A DNA stretch of 64,000 nucleotides from Pseudeuparius sepicola (Eukaryota > Arthropoda > Insecta > Coleoptera > Anthribidae): NCBI GenBank assembly GCA_963920635.1, contig OY987299.1, forward strand, positions 127,101,373 to 127,165,372, given 5' to 3'. Under the pieces are notes generated by a model, which did no database searches, had not been told where the DNA came from, and saw only the letters and a program-made list of their open reading frames with translations. This document shows, piece by piece, positions 34,141 through 46,339 of this stretch. Within the stretch, counting starts at the first letter, position 1. Every line of letters begins with the position of its first letter. The translations under genes and the position numbers were made by a program.

Positions 34141-34337
34141 CTTTAAAACGCATATAAAGACGTACATATCAACAATATCCCATCATTGTTCGCTGCCATG
34201 TATTCAGCAGACACCTATTTACCAAACCAGATAATGCAAAGAAACGGATTTTGCAGAATATTAGCATTGTTATTTTAATTTTAATAATGAGCCACGAGCG
34301 CTGTCGAGGATTCAGTTTTATTGACGAAGTCATTAGA

Positions 34338-34343
34338 TATAAA
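34338..34343 (+). promoter_or_regulatory. TATA box of TIL gene A
   Basis: TATAAA within GATATAAAGGCAAC lies 57 bp before the ATG. An ATCAAC initiator-like word follows 28-30 bp downstream. The block is repeated before gene B (TATAAA at 38142-38147) and D (GATATAAAAGGC near 54997); in gene C it reads GACATAAAACG, so C has a changed TATA. About 250 bp of upstream sequence is shared among the four genes. Confidence 0.6.
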
Positions 34344-34394
34344 GGCAACAAATAACTGCTGTACATCAACAGAATTTACAACGAGCAAGCGACA

Positions 34395-36964
34395 ATGAAG
34401 CCATCGTTGTTCTTCGTTGTGGTGGTGCTAGGGTTTACGGCTTCTATATCTGGTAGGTGTTCACAGAATTTTGTTTTGCTAAAAGTTTATTTCTTTTAGG
34501 GTTTTGCTTTTGCTAGTGAGTGCACACTGCACATGGCATAAATTACAACATCTAGACCACAAAACGTTTGATATACATTTTCCATTGCATCTCGATCACA
34601 AAATATAAAGAGCTAAACGATGACTTGATTGCAGGAAAATGCACCTGTGACATCATCTCACCTCCAGCAACGTCGCTTAAACCTGAAAGTAGTCTTCCTC
34701 CTCCCGTGTGTCCTGAAAACCAACAATGGAAAGACTGTATAAAAGTATGCGAGCCAACTTGCGAAAAACCAATCCCTAAAAGAATTTGTCCACTGATTTG
34801 TAAAGCAGGATGTAGCTGTATTCCTGGATACCTCGAAGATAAGAACAACAAATGCGTCCCAGAGAGCTCGTGTGGTACCTAACATAATTTGCTTCAATGT
34901 CGAATAGTAATATCTATGTTTTAGTCCAATGCCCCAAGAATCAACATTGGGATTCGTGTGCCTCCGCATGTAGAAGAACTTGCGAGCAGCCATTGCCAGT
35001 CCCCTGTACCGATCAATGTGTAAGAAGGTGCGATTGCGATGATGGTTTTCTATGGGATAACTCCACTCAATCTTGTATTGAACCATGTAAGCGTTAATTT
35101 GGTTTGGCAAAGTCTATTCTTCATGGTTCGTATTTCAGGTGACTGCCCTGTTACTACTACTTCACTCCCTCCAACCTTGACCACTCCAAGCTGTCCAGAG
35201 AACGAAGTTTTCAAAGACTGTATCACACTATGCGAACCAACCTGCGAAAAACCAATCCCTCCAAATGAATGTTCACTAGTTTGTGAATCAGGATGTGACT
35301 GTGTTCCAGGATACCTCAAAGACAAAAACAACAAGTGCGTTCCAAAGAGCTCTTGTGGTAAGCATAATAATTTGCAACAAACCCTTATTCTAATATTTAA
35401 GTTTTAGTCCAGTGTCCTAAGCACGAACATTGGGATTCTTGTGCGTCCGCTTGTAGAAGAACTTGCGAGCAGCCATTGCCAGTCCTCTGCACCGATCAAT
35501 GTGTCATTAGATGCGATTGCGATGATGGTTTCCTATGGAATAACTCCACTCAAACTTGCGTTAAACCACGTGAATATATCTAGCAATGTGTGACGTTTTA
35601 GAAGCGATAAATTGTTTTTAGATAAATGCCCGAAAACTACTACGTCACTAGCTCCTCCAACTGAACCTGTATGCCCAGAAAATGAGGTCTGGAATAAATG
35701 TGGATCTAATTGTGAAAACAGTTGCGAATATCCTAATGGTAATCCAAACATAGAATGTGCACTCGATTGTTTAGGAAAATGTGAATGCGGTACTGGATAT
35801 CTAAGGAACGAAGATGGAAAATGCGTACCTATAGAAAAATGCAGTAAGCCTCATCATATAAAAGCTCACGCTATTGTTTGTTTGCTTAAATCACCAACTA
35901 AGACAATCTTCTAAAATTGATTCTCATGGTCTGTAGTTTGCGGTTTCGTGCTTCAATGTATTTGTTATTTTGTCCACAAAATTTGTATTTATATATCACA
36001 TCTTTATTTCAGATGCACAACCAGTTAGTAACACAACAAGTACAGTTGCACCGCCCACTACACCAATCTGCCCCGAGAACCAAATATATAGATCCACTTG
36101 TATTAATCCATGTGAAGCAACATGTGACCGACCTGTTCGTCCTAAATTGTGTCCACTGCTTATTTGTAGAATAGGATGCGATTGCGTTCCAGGATACCTT
36201 CGAAATGACAATAATGAATGTGTTAAAGCAAGTACCTGTGGTTAGTACTTACTATTAGGACAACAACTGCAAAGACCATAATGACAAGATTATTGCTTTT
36301 AGCAAAGTGCCCTGAAGGGATGCACTGGAACGATTGCGCTTCTGCCTGTCCGAAAACATGCGACAAACCAGATGGTGGACCATGCACAAGAATCTGTGTT
36401 GCAAAGTGTGATTGCGATGAGGGGTTGGTTTTCGACAACTCTACCCTGACTTGCATCCAACCAAGTAAGATTAACGACTCTGTAAGGGCTATTTTAATCA
36501 TCGTTTGGTTTCAGGTGATTGTATTGCTTCCACACCACCTCCCCCAGTTATTACAACAACACAAGTTTGTCCAGAAGGTCTGTATTGGAACGTTTGCGGA
36601 TCTCCTTGTAATAGAACTTGCGAACAACCAAATGGCCCTCCGGGTGTAGCATGTCCAGCAGTTCTATGTGTTGCAAAGTGCGATTGTCCAAGAGGACAAC
36701 TCATGAATAAGGAAGGCAACTGCGTTCCACAAGGAACTTGCAGTGAGTGATTTTACAATCCTTTCTTAGATACTTCCCTCACATTTCTTTTTAGTAAAAT
36801 GTCCAGAAAACGAAATATGGAACGACTGTGCTCAGGCCTGTCCAAAAACTTGTCAGAATCCTGGACCGGATATATGTACACTGCAATGTGTTCAGAAATG
36901 TGACTGCATTGAAGGTTTCGTACGAAACGCAAACAGTACTTGCGTTGATCTGAAAGATTGTTAA
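34395..36964 (+). CDS. TIL gene A: secreted nine-domain protease-inhibitor-like protein
   Basis: Exons: 34395-34452, 34635-34874, 34925-35086, 35139-35357, 35408-35569, 35622-35843, 36013-36240, 36303-36464, 36515-36742, 36795-36964. All introns are GT-AG and phase 1; the 1851-bp sum gives 616 residues. Exon 1 encodes MKPSLFFVVVVLGFTASIS, a signal peptide. Each later exon encodes one trypsin-inhibitor-like domain, and all nine have ten cysteines (the tenth sometimes lies in the next exon). Longer exons add Thr/Pro linkers such as TTTSLPPTLTTP, likely O-glycosylated; NST sequons occur in domains 2, 4, 7 and 9. The Cys5-Cys6 loops are PLI, TDQ, SLV, TDQ, ALD, PLLI, TRI, PAVL and TLQ, so the inferred P1 residues differ. 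By family it should inhibit extracellular serine proteases or act as a structural cysteine-rich protein. The target is unknown. Confidence 0.85.
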
Positions 36965-36975
36965 ATGTTTTTTTG

Positions 36976-36981
36976 AATAAA
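36976..36981 (+). terminator. poly(A) signal of TIL gene A
   Basis: AATAAA lies 12 bp after the stop at 36962-36964. Gene C keeps it (48624-48629); gene D has GATAAA at the same place, with an AATAAA later at 60210-60215. Confidence 0.7.
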
Positions 36982-36984
36982 TAT

Positions 36985-38141
36985 TCCGTCTACTTACAAT
37001 AACATTCCATTGCTATCTGAAATCCCTACAAACCATATTTTCTCCCATCCTCATATTTCCCAAGAAAAAAATTAAAGAAGTGGAGGCGTCATTAGTAAAA
37101 ACTGAAAATCCTAAGCACTTATCATTGTTTTACGGTACAATAAAATCTTTATAAGCTGACATTCAAATCGGTAGCATTTTGTAGACAATATAAAAAAATA
37201 TACGGCAGTTTTTTATATGGAAGTTAGTTTTTTATGTTTCATAATTTGAGCAGGTGACACACGGGGTGCATCAAATCACTCTCTTGGATTAGACCACGTT
37301 CAAAGTGATAAACGACTCTAAAATCTGTACACACATACGGCAAGTTAAAAATGTAAAAAAATGAGCGTATGCAACAAATAAATAAGTTTGACAGCTCAGG
37401 CTATCGACTTGAATTTTAAAAATTTTAAAAAATGCACAATTATCTTGTTCGGATATTCAACATAATATCTAAGTAGAAGAATCTTCATTCCTTGGATACG
37501 CCCATGATTCCCAGCATGCAAATTCTACAATAGTATGTATACCTACTGTATGGGTTTCTTGATTGCAAAATTGTAGGATACAGATTATAATTCGTACAAA
37601 GCACCCTTCAATTTATTTTTTATATTACTTTGGTTCAGATATTTCTTACAACAACAACAATGTACGACTCCAAAAATGACGCTCGCAATGGAAGAATGAG
37701 CAAAGAAACTTAAAAATATTGAAATTTTCACACAGCCGTTATTATTCTTAGTTTTATATACGGAGCCTGTTGCCTGTGAGAACAGAAAATAATAATAATA
37801 ATAATAATATAGGAACTTTTTTTCTACAGAAAACATTGTTTTTTTTTGTATTGCGTACAGATTTAATAATAATAATAATATTGAGGAAAACCAAGAGAAA
37901 CATAATTTACTTTTGATGACAACAACGTTATCTATAAAACCTCTCTTAAATCGTACATAAAGATATACATATCAACAACATCTCATCATTGTTCGACGTC
38001 ACGTATTCGGTGGACACCTATTTACCTAACCAGACAATTGAATGGAACCGAGTTTGCAGAATATTAGCTTTGTTGTTTTAATTTCAATAATGAGGCACGA
38101 TCTCTATGGAGCATTCAATTCTATTGACGATGTCATTAAGA
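36985..38141. other. gene A to B spacer; duplicated 3' flank
   Basis: GTGGAGGCGTCATTAGTAAAA and ATAAAATCTTTATAAGCTGA (37081-37160) recur after gene B (40925-41095). The tract at 37430-37565 (TTCAACATAATATCTAAG ... GGATACGCCCATG) recurs after B, C and D (43690, 48960, 62380), so it marks the end of the duplicated unit. (AAT)n runs lie at 37789-37809 and 37866-37880. The B promoter block starts near 37930. Confidence 0.55.
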
Positions 38142-38193
38142 TATAAAGGCAACAAATATATACGCCAATAAAAGTTACAACGAGCAAGCGACA

Positions 38194-40783
38194 ATGAATC
38201 CATCGTTGTTCTTCGTTGTGGTGGTGCTAGGCTTTACGGCTTCTATACTTGCTGGTAGGAATCTACAGAGAATATTTTTGCTAAAAGTTAATTTGATTTA
38301 GGACTTTGCTTTTGTCAGCGCGTCCATACAGCCACAATAATATATATAAATATAATAAATATAAATAAAAAAAATGTAGAGTTCAAGACAATATACGCAC
38401 TTCCCAGAAGTGAAATGAAAAATATATTAGGTACATAGTCTATTCTGTAATGAAACAACTTTAGCAAAAAATAACTTATTGTTTATTTACTCTGTTCCTA
38501 ATTATTATCGATCGTCATTGTTAAGTATCAATGTCGATGTTTTAGGTTTTCAAAAATATATTTTGGACCAGAGACATAAATATTACTTGATAATTTTCAA
38601 TTGACTGTTCGATGTTTGTTTGCCTGTACCAGATCCAAATATATTTGTACCATTCTTGTTGAATGATGACTGTAATGAGAATAGAAACTAAGATTTAGAT
38701 CCTTCATTAGAAAATTCTGGGTGAATGACCATCAGACTATCGTTGTGTTCGTTCAGAAATTCTTCTTCCTATATCTAGGACACAAAACATTTAATGTTAA
38801 TTTTCCGTTGCATATCGATTACAACATAAATAGGAGAAAAATGACTTGATTGCAGGAAAATGTACCTGTGATATCACCTCTCCACAAGCAACGTTTTCTA
38901 AAATTGAAACTAGCGTCTCTCCTCCCCTGTGTCCTGAAAACCAACACTGGGCCGACTGCGGATCATCATGTGAAAGGACTTGCGAACATCCAAAACTGCC
39001 ACATGAAAAATGCCCAGAATAATGCCTCCAAGGATGTGCGTGCAATAGCGGATTTTTAAAGGATAAGAATGGATCCTGCGTACCAGAGGAAAGTTGTAGT
39101 TAGTATCTTTTGGATTGGGTGTGTCTGGGTTGATTTATCAAAGTCTATTCATGGTGGTTTATATTTTAGGTGCTTCTCCTGTTTCTACTACTACTACCCT
39201 TCTTCCAACCCCGACCACTCCAAATTGTCCAAGCAACGAAGTTTTTAAAGAATGTAAAACAGTATGCGAGCCAACTTGCAAAAAACCAATCCCTCCAAAA
39301 GAATGTCCACTAGTTTGTAAATCAGGATGTGACTGTATTTCAGGGTACCTCGAGATAAGAACAACAAATGCGCCCCAGAGAGATTATGTGGTACCTATCA
39401 TAATTTGCTTCAATGTGTAATTCTAATATCTATGTTTTAGTCCAGTGCCCCAAGCATCAACATTGGGATTCATGTGCATCCGCATGTAGAAGAACTTGCG
39501 AAGATTCATTGCCAGTTCCCTGTACCCAGCGTGTGTCAGCGATTGCGATGATGGTTTTCTATGGGATAACTCCACTCAAACTTGTATTAGACCATGTAAG
39601 GGTTGATTTGGTTTGGGAAAATCTATTCTTCATGTTACATCTTTCAGGTGACTGTCACGTTACTACTACTTCACTCCCTCCAACCTTGACTACTCCAAGC
39701 TGTCCAGAAAACGAAGTTTTTAAAGACTGTATTACACTATGCGAGCCGACCTGCGAAAAACCAATCCTTTCAGAAGTTTGTCCACTAGTTTTTAAATCAG
39801 AATGTGACTATGTTCCAGAATACCTCAAAGACAAAAACAAGAAATGCGTTCCAGAGAAATTATGTGGTAAGCCAACGCCTATTTCTAATATCTACAGGCT
39901 AACACGAGAGAAGTCCGATGAAAAACTCAGTCTAATTGCCCAAGTCCACTTTGCTAACATACGGCTGGCACTTAGACATTGGACTTCTATCGTTTGTTGA
40001 ACTATATGTGTTTTAGTCAAGTGTAGGACGTTAGCAAATACGTGTGTATATTTTAATTTGTTGTTTCGTTCGTTATTGTATTTGCCATTCTGAAATTACA
40101 GCGATGAATGTGTCAAAGCAAGGACCTACCTGCCGTTAGTACCTACTAGAGTCCATGTACTTCTAGTTACACAGGGGCTCTAGACTAGTACCTACTACTT
40201 GTTTGCAAATGACAAGATAATTACTTTTAGGAAAGTGCATTGAAGGTATGCACTGGAACGATTGCGCTTCATCCTGTCCGAAAACATGCGACAAACCAGA
40301 TGGGGGGCCATGCATAAAAATCTGCGTTGCAAAGTGTGATTGCGATGAAGGGTTGGTTTTAGACAACTCCACCCAGACTTGCATCGAACTAAGTGAGATT
40401 ATGACACTACAATGGACATTTTAATCAACACTTGGTTTCAGGTGATTGCACATATTCTACAGAACCTCCACCAGACAATATAACAACACATCCTTGTCCA
40501 GAAGGTGATGTCTGGAATGAGTGTGGATCTGGTTGTTGCAAGCAACCATTGGGACCGCCAGGCGAAGGTTGTCCACCTATTTGCGTTGGTAAGTGCGATT
40601 GCCCATTAAGGCAAGTAAGGAATAATAAACAAAATGTGGAATTATTGCGCTTCAGCCTGTCCAGCGACTTGCTAGCAACCTGAACCAAGTATATGTGAAC
40701 TCGAATGTGTCCAAAAATGTGACTGCGCTGAAGGTCTTATACGAAACGCAAACGATACGTGTGTTTATCCAGAAGATTGCTAA
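38194..40783 (+). pseudogene. TIL gene B, multiply broken copy of gene A
   Basis: Exon 1 (38194-38254, MNPSLFFVVVVLGFTASILA) is intact. Exon 2 (38856-39098) has an in-frame TAA at 39020-39022 where the sister sequence suggests CAA. Exon 3 (39170-39390) has lost one base near 39353. Exon 4 (39441-39595) has lost 7 bp after CCCTGTACC. Exon 5 (39648-39866) keeps its frame but two cysteines are replaced (Phe, Tyr). The equivalents of A exons 5-7 are unrecognisable except a 3' scrap near 40100-40140. The exon-8 equivalent (40231-40392) is intact, with loop C-IKI-C. The last two exons are fused by a deletion (40442-40783) and out of frame. The gene keeps a TATA box and many splice sites, so it could still be transcribed. 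Confidence 0.85.
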
Positions 40784-41384
40784 ACTTTAACCAGTTTTTG
40801 TTCAATTTTATGACTACTACCTATAGCAAAAATAATTTTGAATTTGTAGATATCCGAACTCACAATAAACCATCTGCTCCCTTCCCCGCATTTCTTTCAA
40901 GTTCCCGCAAGAAAAGAAAATAAAAGGAGGGTGCGTCAGTAGTAAAAAGTGAAAATCCGGACCCTAAAATAATTTTCCTCTCCTTATATACGCATCGTCG
41001 GGCTAAGCCGCAATAAAAACCTCCACCCCCTGATGTGCCGAAATATTCAGCACTTATCATTGTTTTACCGTCCAATAAAATCTTTATAAGCTGACATTCA
41101 AATCGGAGGCGTTTTGTAGAGAGCGTAAAAAAATACGCGGCATTTTTTTTTATGGAAATCTGTTTTTTATGTTCGAGAATTCGAGCAGACGACACAGGGG
41201 GTGCATCAGCCATAGCGTAAGTGGCGTTGTCGGAATAAGAGTATTTTTTTCATCAACATTATTTATTAAAATGGCTTTCTTGGTTTGGACCAGGCTCAAA
41301 GTGATGGACATGTCTATAACAATACCCAACTTTTATGTATTTTTTTATGTTTTTGACTTTTAAATGGAGCAAATAAAATATATA
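40784..41384. other. 3' flank of gene B
   Basis: Contains the duplicated GGAGGGTGCGTCAGTAGTAAA and AATAAAATCTTTATAAGCTG words. Compared with the gene A flank it has an extra segment at about 40950-41045 (CTCTCCTTATATACGCATCG). No gene. Confidence 0.5.
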
Positions 41385-42600
41385 TACGCCTTCTTCCGAT
41401 TTTCTTGAAATTTTGGCTACGTCCCCTATTTTCGAGGTCCTGGAACATGAACCTGGCCTTGTTTTTTTCCCGGTCGGACGTAGTTTTCGAGAAAATGAAT
41501 TTTCAAATTTCCTTTTGACACCCCGGATTTCACGACGACATTTATTTTGTGGTTGTAATCGGGATGAATTTTTAATGTACGTAGCTCAGACCAATCACCA
41601 CACTATTTTGCACCTTTTGCAACATCGAAACTTCTCGAAAACCCGCGGAAAAAACGAAATTTTGAAAGATTTTTGCCGTGTTTACGTACGCTATTTTCGC
41701 CCATGCCCGACATTTGGCGCGCGCCCTACTCTACTCTATTACTCTCAACTCTCCTTACGCCTATGCAGGCGGTTTCATATAGCACTCGACTGCGATCGCA
41801 GTGACTGTTTGGTGGGCGTGGTTCCGCTGCCAAGCGAATATCGATGTGATCGGAGTACACTGTTAAGGCAGACACTGTTATAACTAGAAATATTTCTAAT
41901 TTTCAGATGAAAAAATGTATCATCTAATCGAATTATATCGATACAATGAAAGTGTATGGGGCATTTAAAGTCACCTCAATATATTTTTCGTATGGGAGAC
42001 GTGTAAAATTTTAAAGATCTCCGTCTACTGTTAATAATAATTCAGTCAAAACGTGGTCTGTTTAACAAAAGGTTTTCACCCAATTCCATATCTTCTTATA
42101 TTTACGTCTAATATTTAACATTAACTTTTTTAATCAAAAGACACACAAAATACACTTTTATTTTATTCGGCGCCAGTAGAGTGCTATATGAAACCGCCTC
42201 CATAGGCGTAAGTAGAGTAGAGAGAATACGTCGGCGCGCGCCGAATGTCGGGCATGGGCAAAAATAGCGTAGGTAAACACGGCAAAAATCTTTCAAAGTT
42301 TCGATTTTTCCGCGGGTTTTCGCGAAGTTTCGATGTTGCAAAAGGTGCAAGATAGTGTGGTGATTAGTTTGAGATGCGCACAGCAAAAATGCATCTCGAT
42401 TACAACTACAAATTAATATCTTCGTGAAATCCGATGTCAAAAGGAAATTTGAAAATTCGTTTTCTCGAAAACTACGTCCGACCGCGAAAAACCAAGGCCG
42501 GATTCGTATTCAGGGGCCTCGAAAATAAGGAAGGTTAGATACAAATTTCAAGAAAATCGGGGGTGGACTACACCATTGGAAATAATTACCGAATTTCTAA
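41385..42600. mobile_element. foldback element, arms about 400 bp
   Basis: The left arm (41390-41800) and right arm (42175-42600) are inverted copies: CCGATTTTCTTGAAATTTTG at 41396 against CAAATTTCAAGAAAATCGGG at 42543, and CAGGCGGTTTCATATAGCAC at 41767 against GTGCTATATGAAACCGCCTC at 42181. The centre at 41885-42175 is shared with 32672-33016. The 156- and 110-codon frames on opposite strands are mirror by-products of the arms. Confidence 0.8.
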
Positions 42601-45107
42601 AAGGTGAGTGAATTATCGTAAGTAATATCATAAGGGCATCTAATTTTTCCCTACTCTTAATGGAGTCAAGATTACTAATAATTGTAATAATTGGGGAGTT
42701 TTTACATGTAAATGCAATTGCATTTTTTTTAAATGTATGCAGTTTATTATTAAACATTGAAAAAAATTGAAATAAATTAGGTGGGTCATTAACCAAATGA
42801 CCTAATGGGAGAAGTCGCGCCTGGTATATAATCTGTACACACATACGACCAAGTTAAAAATGTAGTCTAGGTTTGAACGTGCAGTATCCCTGAATAGTAA
42901 CTAAGTAAATACTGTGTAGTAGTATTTTCTGTGATAGTAAGTAGAAAACAGGTATCTAAAAGGAAGCAAAATCGTACTGATCTTTCACTACAACATTTTA
43001 TCAATTGTGGGAACCGTTAAATTACCATGGTTTCCCTATTTATCTATTGATTTCGATAGAAATTGGTTTATGGTCATATTTAAACGTGTGTACCTACTTT
43101 TTTTTATATTTATTTGAATCGAAAACAAAACCAAATGGTCATTACAAAATAAACATATAATTAAGAATAAAAAAGTGTCTTGTGTTAGGCATAATACCTA
43201 AGGCTTTGTTGTATTAATACCAGCGACAACTCAGAGAAATAATTATTTCTGTATGCGTTTCGAAGAGATTAATGGCTGGTAGGAGTAAACGTCCAAACGT
43301 TACACGGAAATTGAAATTTCTGTTTTCATTTTTGGTTTAATTAAGGCCTAAAAAATCTAATATATCTATAAAATCGAAGTGAAAAGTCAAGAATTTCTTC
43401 TCTATAATAGTGTATTAGTCCATTTCAAGTAGAATTTCAAAGATTTTTCTAGCTTCTACCACAGAATATCTAGCCTTCTACGTCTATGATTACAGACAGA
43501 GCTGGAGTATGTTATGGAAATACCTCGTGAAATTTTTAGTGGCGCTCTATCCAGACTTAATACTTTAAAAACACTCTCAGGAATTCATACGCGGAGGAAC
43601 ATAATACACCAGAGAGCAGTTGCAAAGAAACTGGAATGGTTGTCGGTGTGGCGACTATAATAATAATAATCAAGATGAGAATTTCAAAAAAATTCCACAA
43701 TTACCTTGGATATTCCTATGCAACATAATATCTATGTGGAAGAAATACATAAATAGACGGAAACAATTACTGTTAAAGTTTTTTCGATATGCCTATGTTT
43801 CCCAGCATGCAGATTATCTATTCTCTATGGGATTCTTGAATGGAGAAGTGCAGAGAACAAAAGTAGCAAATTCGTTAGGCCAAGGAAATGCCGGAAAAGC
43901 AACAAAGATTTCTTTAATTTACATTTGAAATGAGCTGAAACTATTAGAATTTAATATGTTAAAATATAAAAACAAATTATTAATATTTTTATAACTAGTA
44001 ATATTTTGATACCGATATCTTGAGTGGGCATCAAAAACTGTACGTTATTGAAAAACGGCACATTTTATTTTAGAAAACCAAGGCATAGTACGACATATTT
44101 TATCAAACATTATTAAGCATATTTTTATAAAAATTCTGACTACGCCACTGGATTGGGCATCCCTTAAGGCAAATTTTGTTAAAAAAATATAAAACAATAA
44201 AAATTTTAGAACCTACAAAGACAATCCCATCTATAGAAACCAATGAAAATCGCGACTTAACTACATATTTTAAATGCCTACTCCCTTAAATCAATTAAAA
44301 CTGTAACTTACTTTATGGCAAATAATAGTAATGCCAATATGTATACCTAAATACAAAAACCCTAATGTAACAATAGAGAAGTTTCCTCTAATTGAATTTC
44401 GAAATAAAATGCTGACAAAAAATAACACGTATTACAATAATAATATTCATGGTAAAGAATTCATTAGCACTAAATTTGAAAAACCGTCAACTTCCCTATT
44501 ATGAGGTATGAAAAATTTATCGAAATAAATCATGGAATAGTAGAAAAAAATTAAAATTTCATTTTTACTTTAGGTTTTTGTATTTAAAGCAAGTTACAGT
44601 TTCAATTGTTTTCAATCCCTATGCAACTTGATTTAAGCAAGTAGGCAGGTAAGATAGGTAGTTAAAAATTTCATAAGCCGTAAGTTTATGTTGTGGTAAT
44701 ATGCACAAAGGACAGCAACTCGATGGACGGACGCGCTTCTCAACTGAGGCAGTGACGTCAAGCTAATGAGGCAGCGTTCAAACGAATGCAGGTACCTACT
44801 TCTCGTTATTTTTCATAGTCAGATTTTTTTCTACTGAACATATTTAATTTGGGGGCTATTTACGGTCTATATTTTTAGCATTTAAACATGTATTTTTTTA
44901 ATTACTTCTTTGGTGAACCTATCTATTGCACGATTTAATCTAGTCCAGTAGAAGAGTCATAAAGGGTTGACATTGTTGCTATATTGAGGAATTTCAGAGA
45001 AACATTCACAGTTTGTAAATAATTCATATTTATACAATACAAGTAACAAATATTATATTTATTACTAACTCACATACTGTTGTACATGTTAACACTATCC
45101 CATTATT
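42601..45107. other. gene B to C spacer with duplicated marker tract
   Basis: The segment 43190-44050 matches 48700-49560 downstream of gene C (CTAAGGCTTTGTTGTATTAA, TGGTTGTCGGTGTGGCGACT, CTATGGGATTCTTGAATGGA). The 102-codon frame at 43620-43928 falls in this marker; the copy near 48850 is broken, so it is not taken as a gene. A CTACGCCACTG transposon-like end lies at 44140-44150. From about 44850 the sequence is the upstream flank shared with gene D. Confidence 0.5.
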
Positions 45108-45115
45108 GTTCTACG

Positions 45116-46127
45116 CACGGGCGTAGCCAAGGGGGGGGGTTTCGGGGGTTCAAACCCCCCCCCGAAATAAGCAAAATATTACCTAATATTATACCGAAAA
45201 AATACGAGGAGTGAAGAGTTAAATTATTATTACGTTTGAATATATGTAGTAATAGTAGCGCCTAGCGCCATCTTTTGACGAGAGGCAGACGCAGTTGCAG
45301 CCGAACTATTTTGTATTGTAGGGACACTTTGCGTTGTTTCTCGATTATTCGCCACGCCCCTCGGTCGAAATGAGCGGAACTTTGTGGAAGTTCGTGGAAG
45401 TTTCTGGACGGCTACTGGGCTGCTATATATAAGCGGCGCCGCGGCGCGTGACCGCGCTTACGGCAGTATTGTTCCATGCGAACTCGAAGCGAATAAAAGT
45501 GAAAAGTGGTGAACGAATAGTGAAGAGAATTAAGTGTACCGTGTAAGTGAGTAATTTTAGTGCGCTGTTATTCGATGACCTTGTTAAGGATAGATACGTG
45601 AATCATTATTACTGTCGAAAAATGGAGGGGAAAAAAAGGAAGGGTGATAAACTTAAAGGTATGGACTACTGGAAAAAGTGGTGTAGTCAAGGTCAAGGGG
45701 TTTCTAATAAAGAAACAAATTTGGATTTAGCTATCAAAGCTTCAGCTACCTTGCATGCTGATAAGAAGACTGCCTACCCCGAAATCTAGTTTGGAATGCC
45801 TAGATATGTGCGATAAAAACCTTTATCCTGCACAGACTTAATGGTTTGGCTCTAATGAACATTCACTATGGAACAGAAATTCATGCAGATGAAGTAGTGG
45901 ATATATTTAAAAGAAAAAGCCGAAGATTTATTCTTTAATGGTTTTAGATTTAGCGCAGAGGAACGAAATTAATTTATCCATTTCATTTAAAGTTAAGAAC
46001 TTTATAAATATGTCGTAGTTTTTCGGATGAATATATAGATATTAAATTTCATGTAAGTATATTTTTGTTGTTTTATTTACTTCTCAAACTAACCCCCCCC
46101 CAAAACTAAATCCTGGCTACGCCCGTG
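45116..46127 (+). mobile_element. hAT copy 2, inserted upstream of gene C
   Basis: The ends CACGGGCGTAGC (45116) and GCTACGCCCGTG (46127) are identical to those of copy 1, with GTTCTACG duplicated at 45108-45115 and 46128-46135. The paralogous sequence upstream of gene D has a single GTTCTACG at 54845-54852, the empty site. The element is 1012 bp, shorter than copy 1 because of a deletion near 45830. A TATA box lies at 45424-45433. Confidence 0.95.
45547..45940 (+). pseudogene. hAT transposase remnant, internally deleted
   Basis: The first part matches copy 1 (MEGKKRKGDKLKGMDYWKKW), but the frame breaks after DLAIKASATLHADKK and stops at 45787-45789. A deletion joins CCTTTATCCTG directly to CACAGACTTAATGG, removing the block that contains PVSTATPERSFSS in copy 1. 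The terminal MNIHYGTEIHADEVVDIF part remains, out of frame, to about 45940. Confidence 0.8.
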
Positions 46128-46339
46128 GTTCTACGCCATGTAATTAGTAAACAAATAGTTACCTAAGCAGATATGCAAAGTACCTATCCGAGTTTGCGGA
46201 ATATTCGCATTGTTGTTTTAATTTCAATAATGAGGTATGAGCCTTATCGAGCAAAGAATTTTATGGACGAGGTCATTAAGACATAAAACGCAACAAATAA
46301 CTACTGCACCTCAACGAAAGTTACAACTAGCAAGAGGCA

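Noticed and set aside
34658..35110. 150-codon minus-strand frame across TIL gene A, and similar antisense frames through the cluster
   Set aside because: They are antisense shadows of cysteine-rich exons; the sense exons have splice sites, matching phases and domain patterns.
38850..39059. MQENVPVISPLHK frame in gene B, with similar ones at 57631 and 39115
   Set aside because: It is out of frame with the TIL domain; the true frame starts at the phase-1 acceptor and contains the premature stop.
41413..42440. Frames of 156 (plus) and 110 (minus) codons with similar peptides
   Set aside because: They are mirror images produced by the two inverted arms of the 41385-42600 element.
43620..43928. 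102-codon frame that recurs near 48850
   Set aside because: It lies in the duplicated non-coding marker tract; the paralogous copies are broken and no domain is visible.
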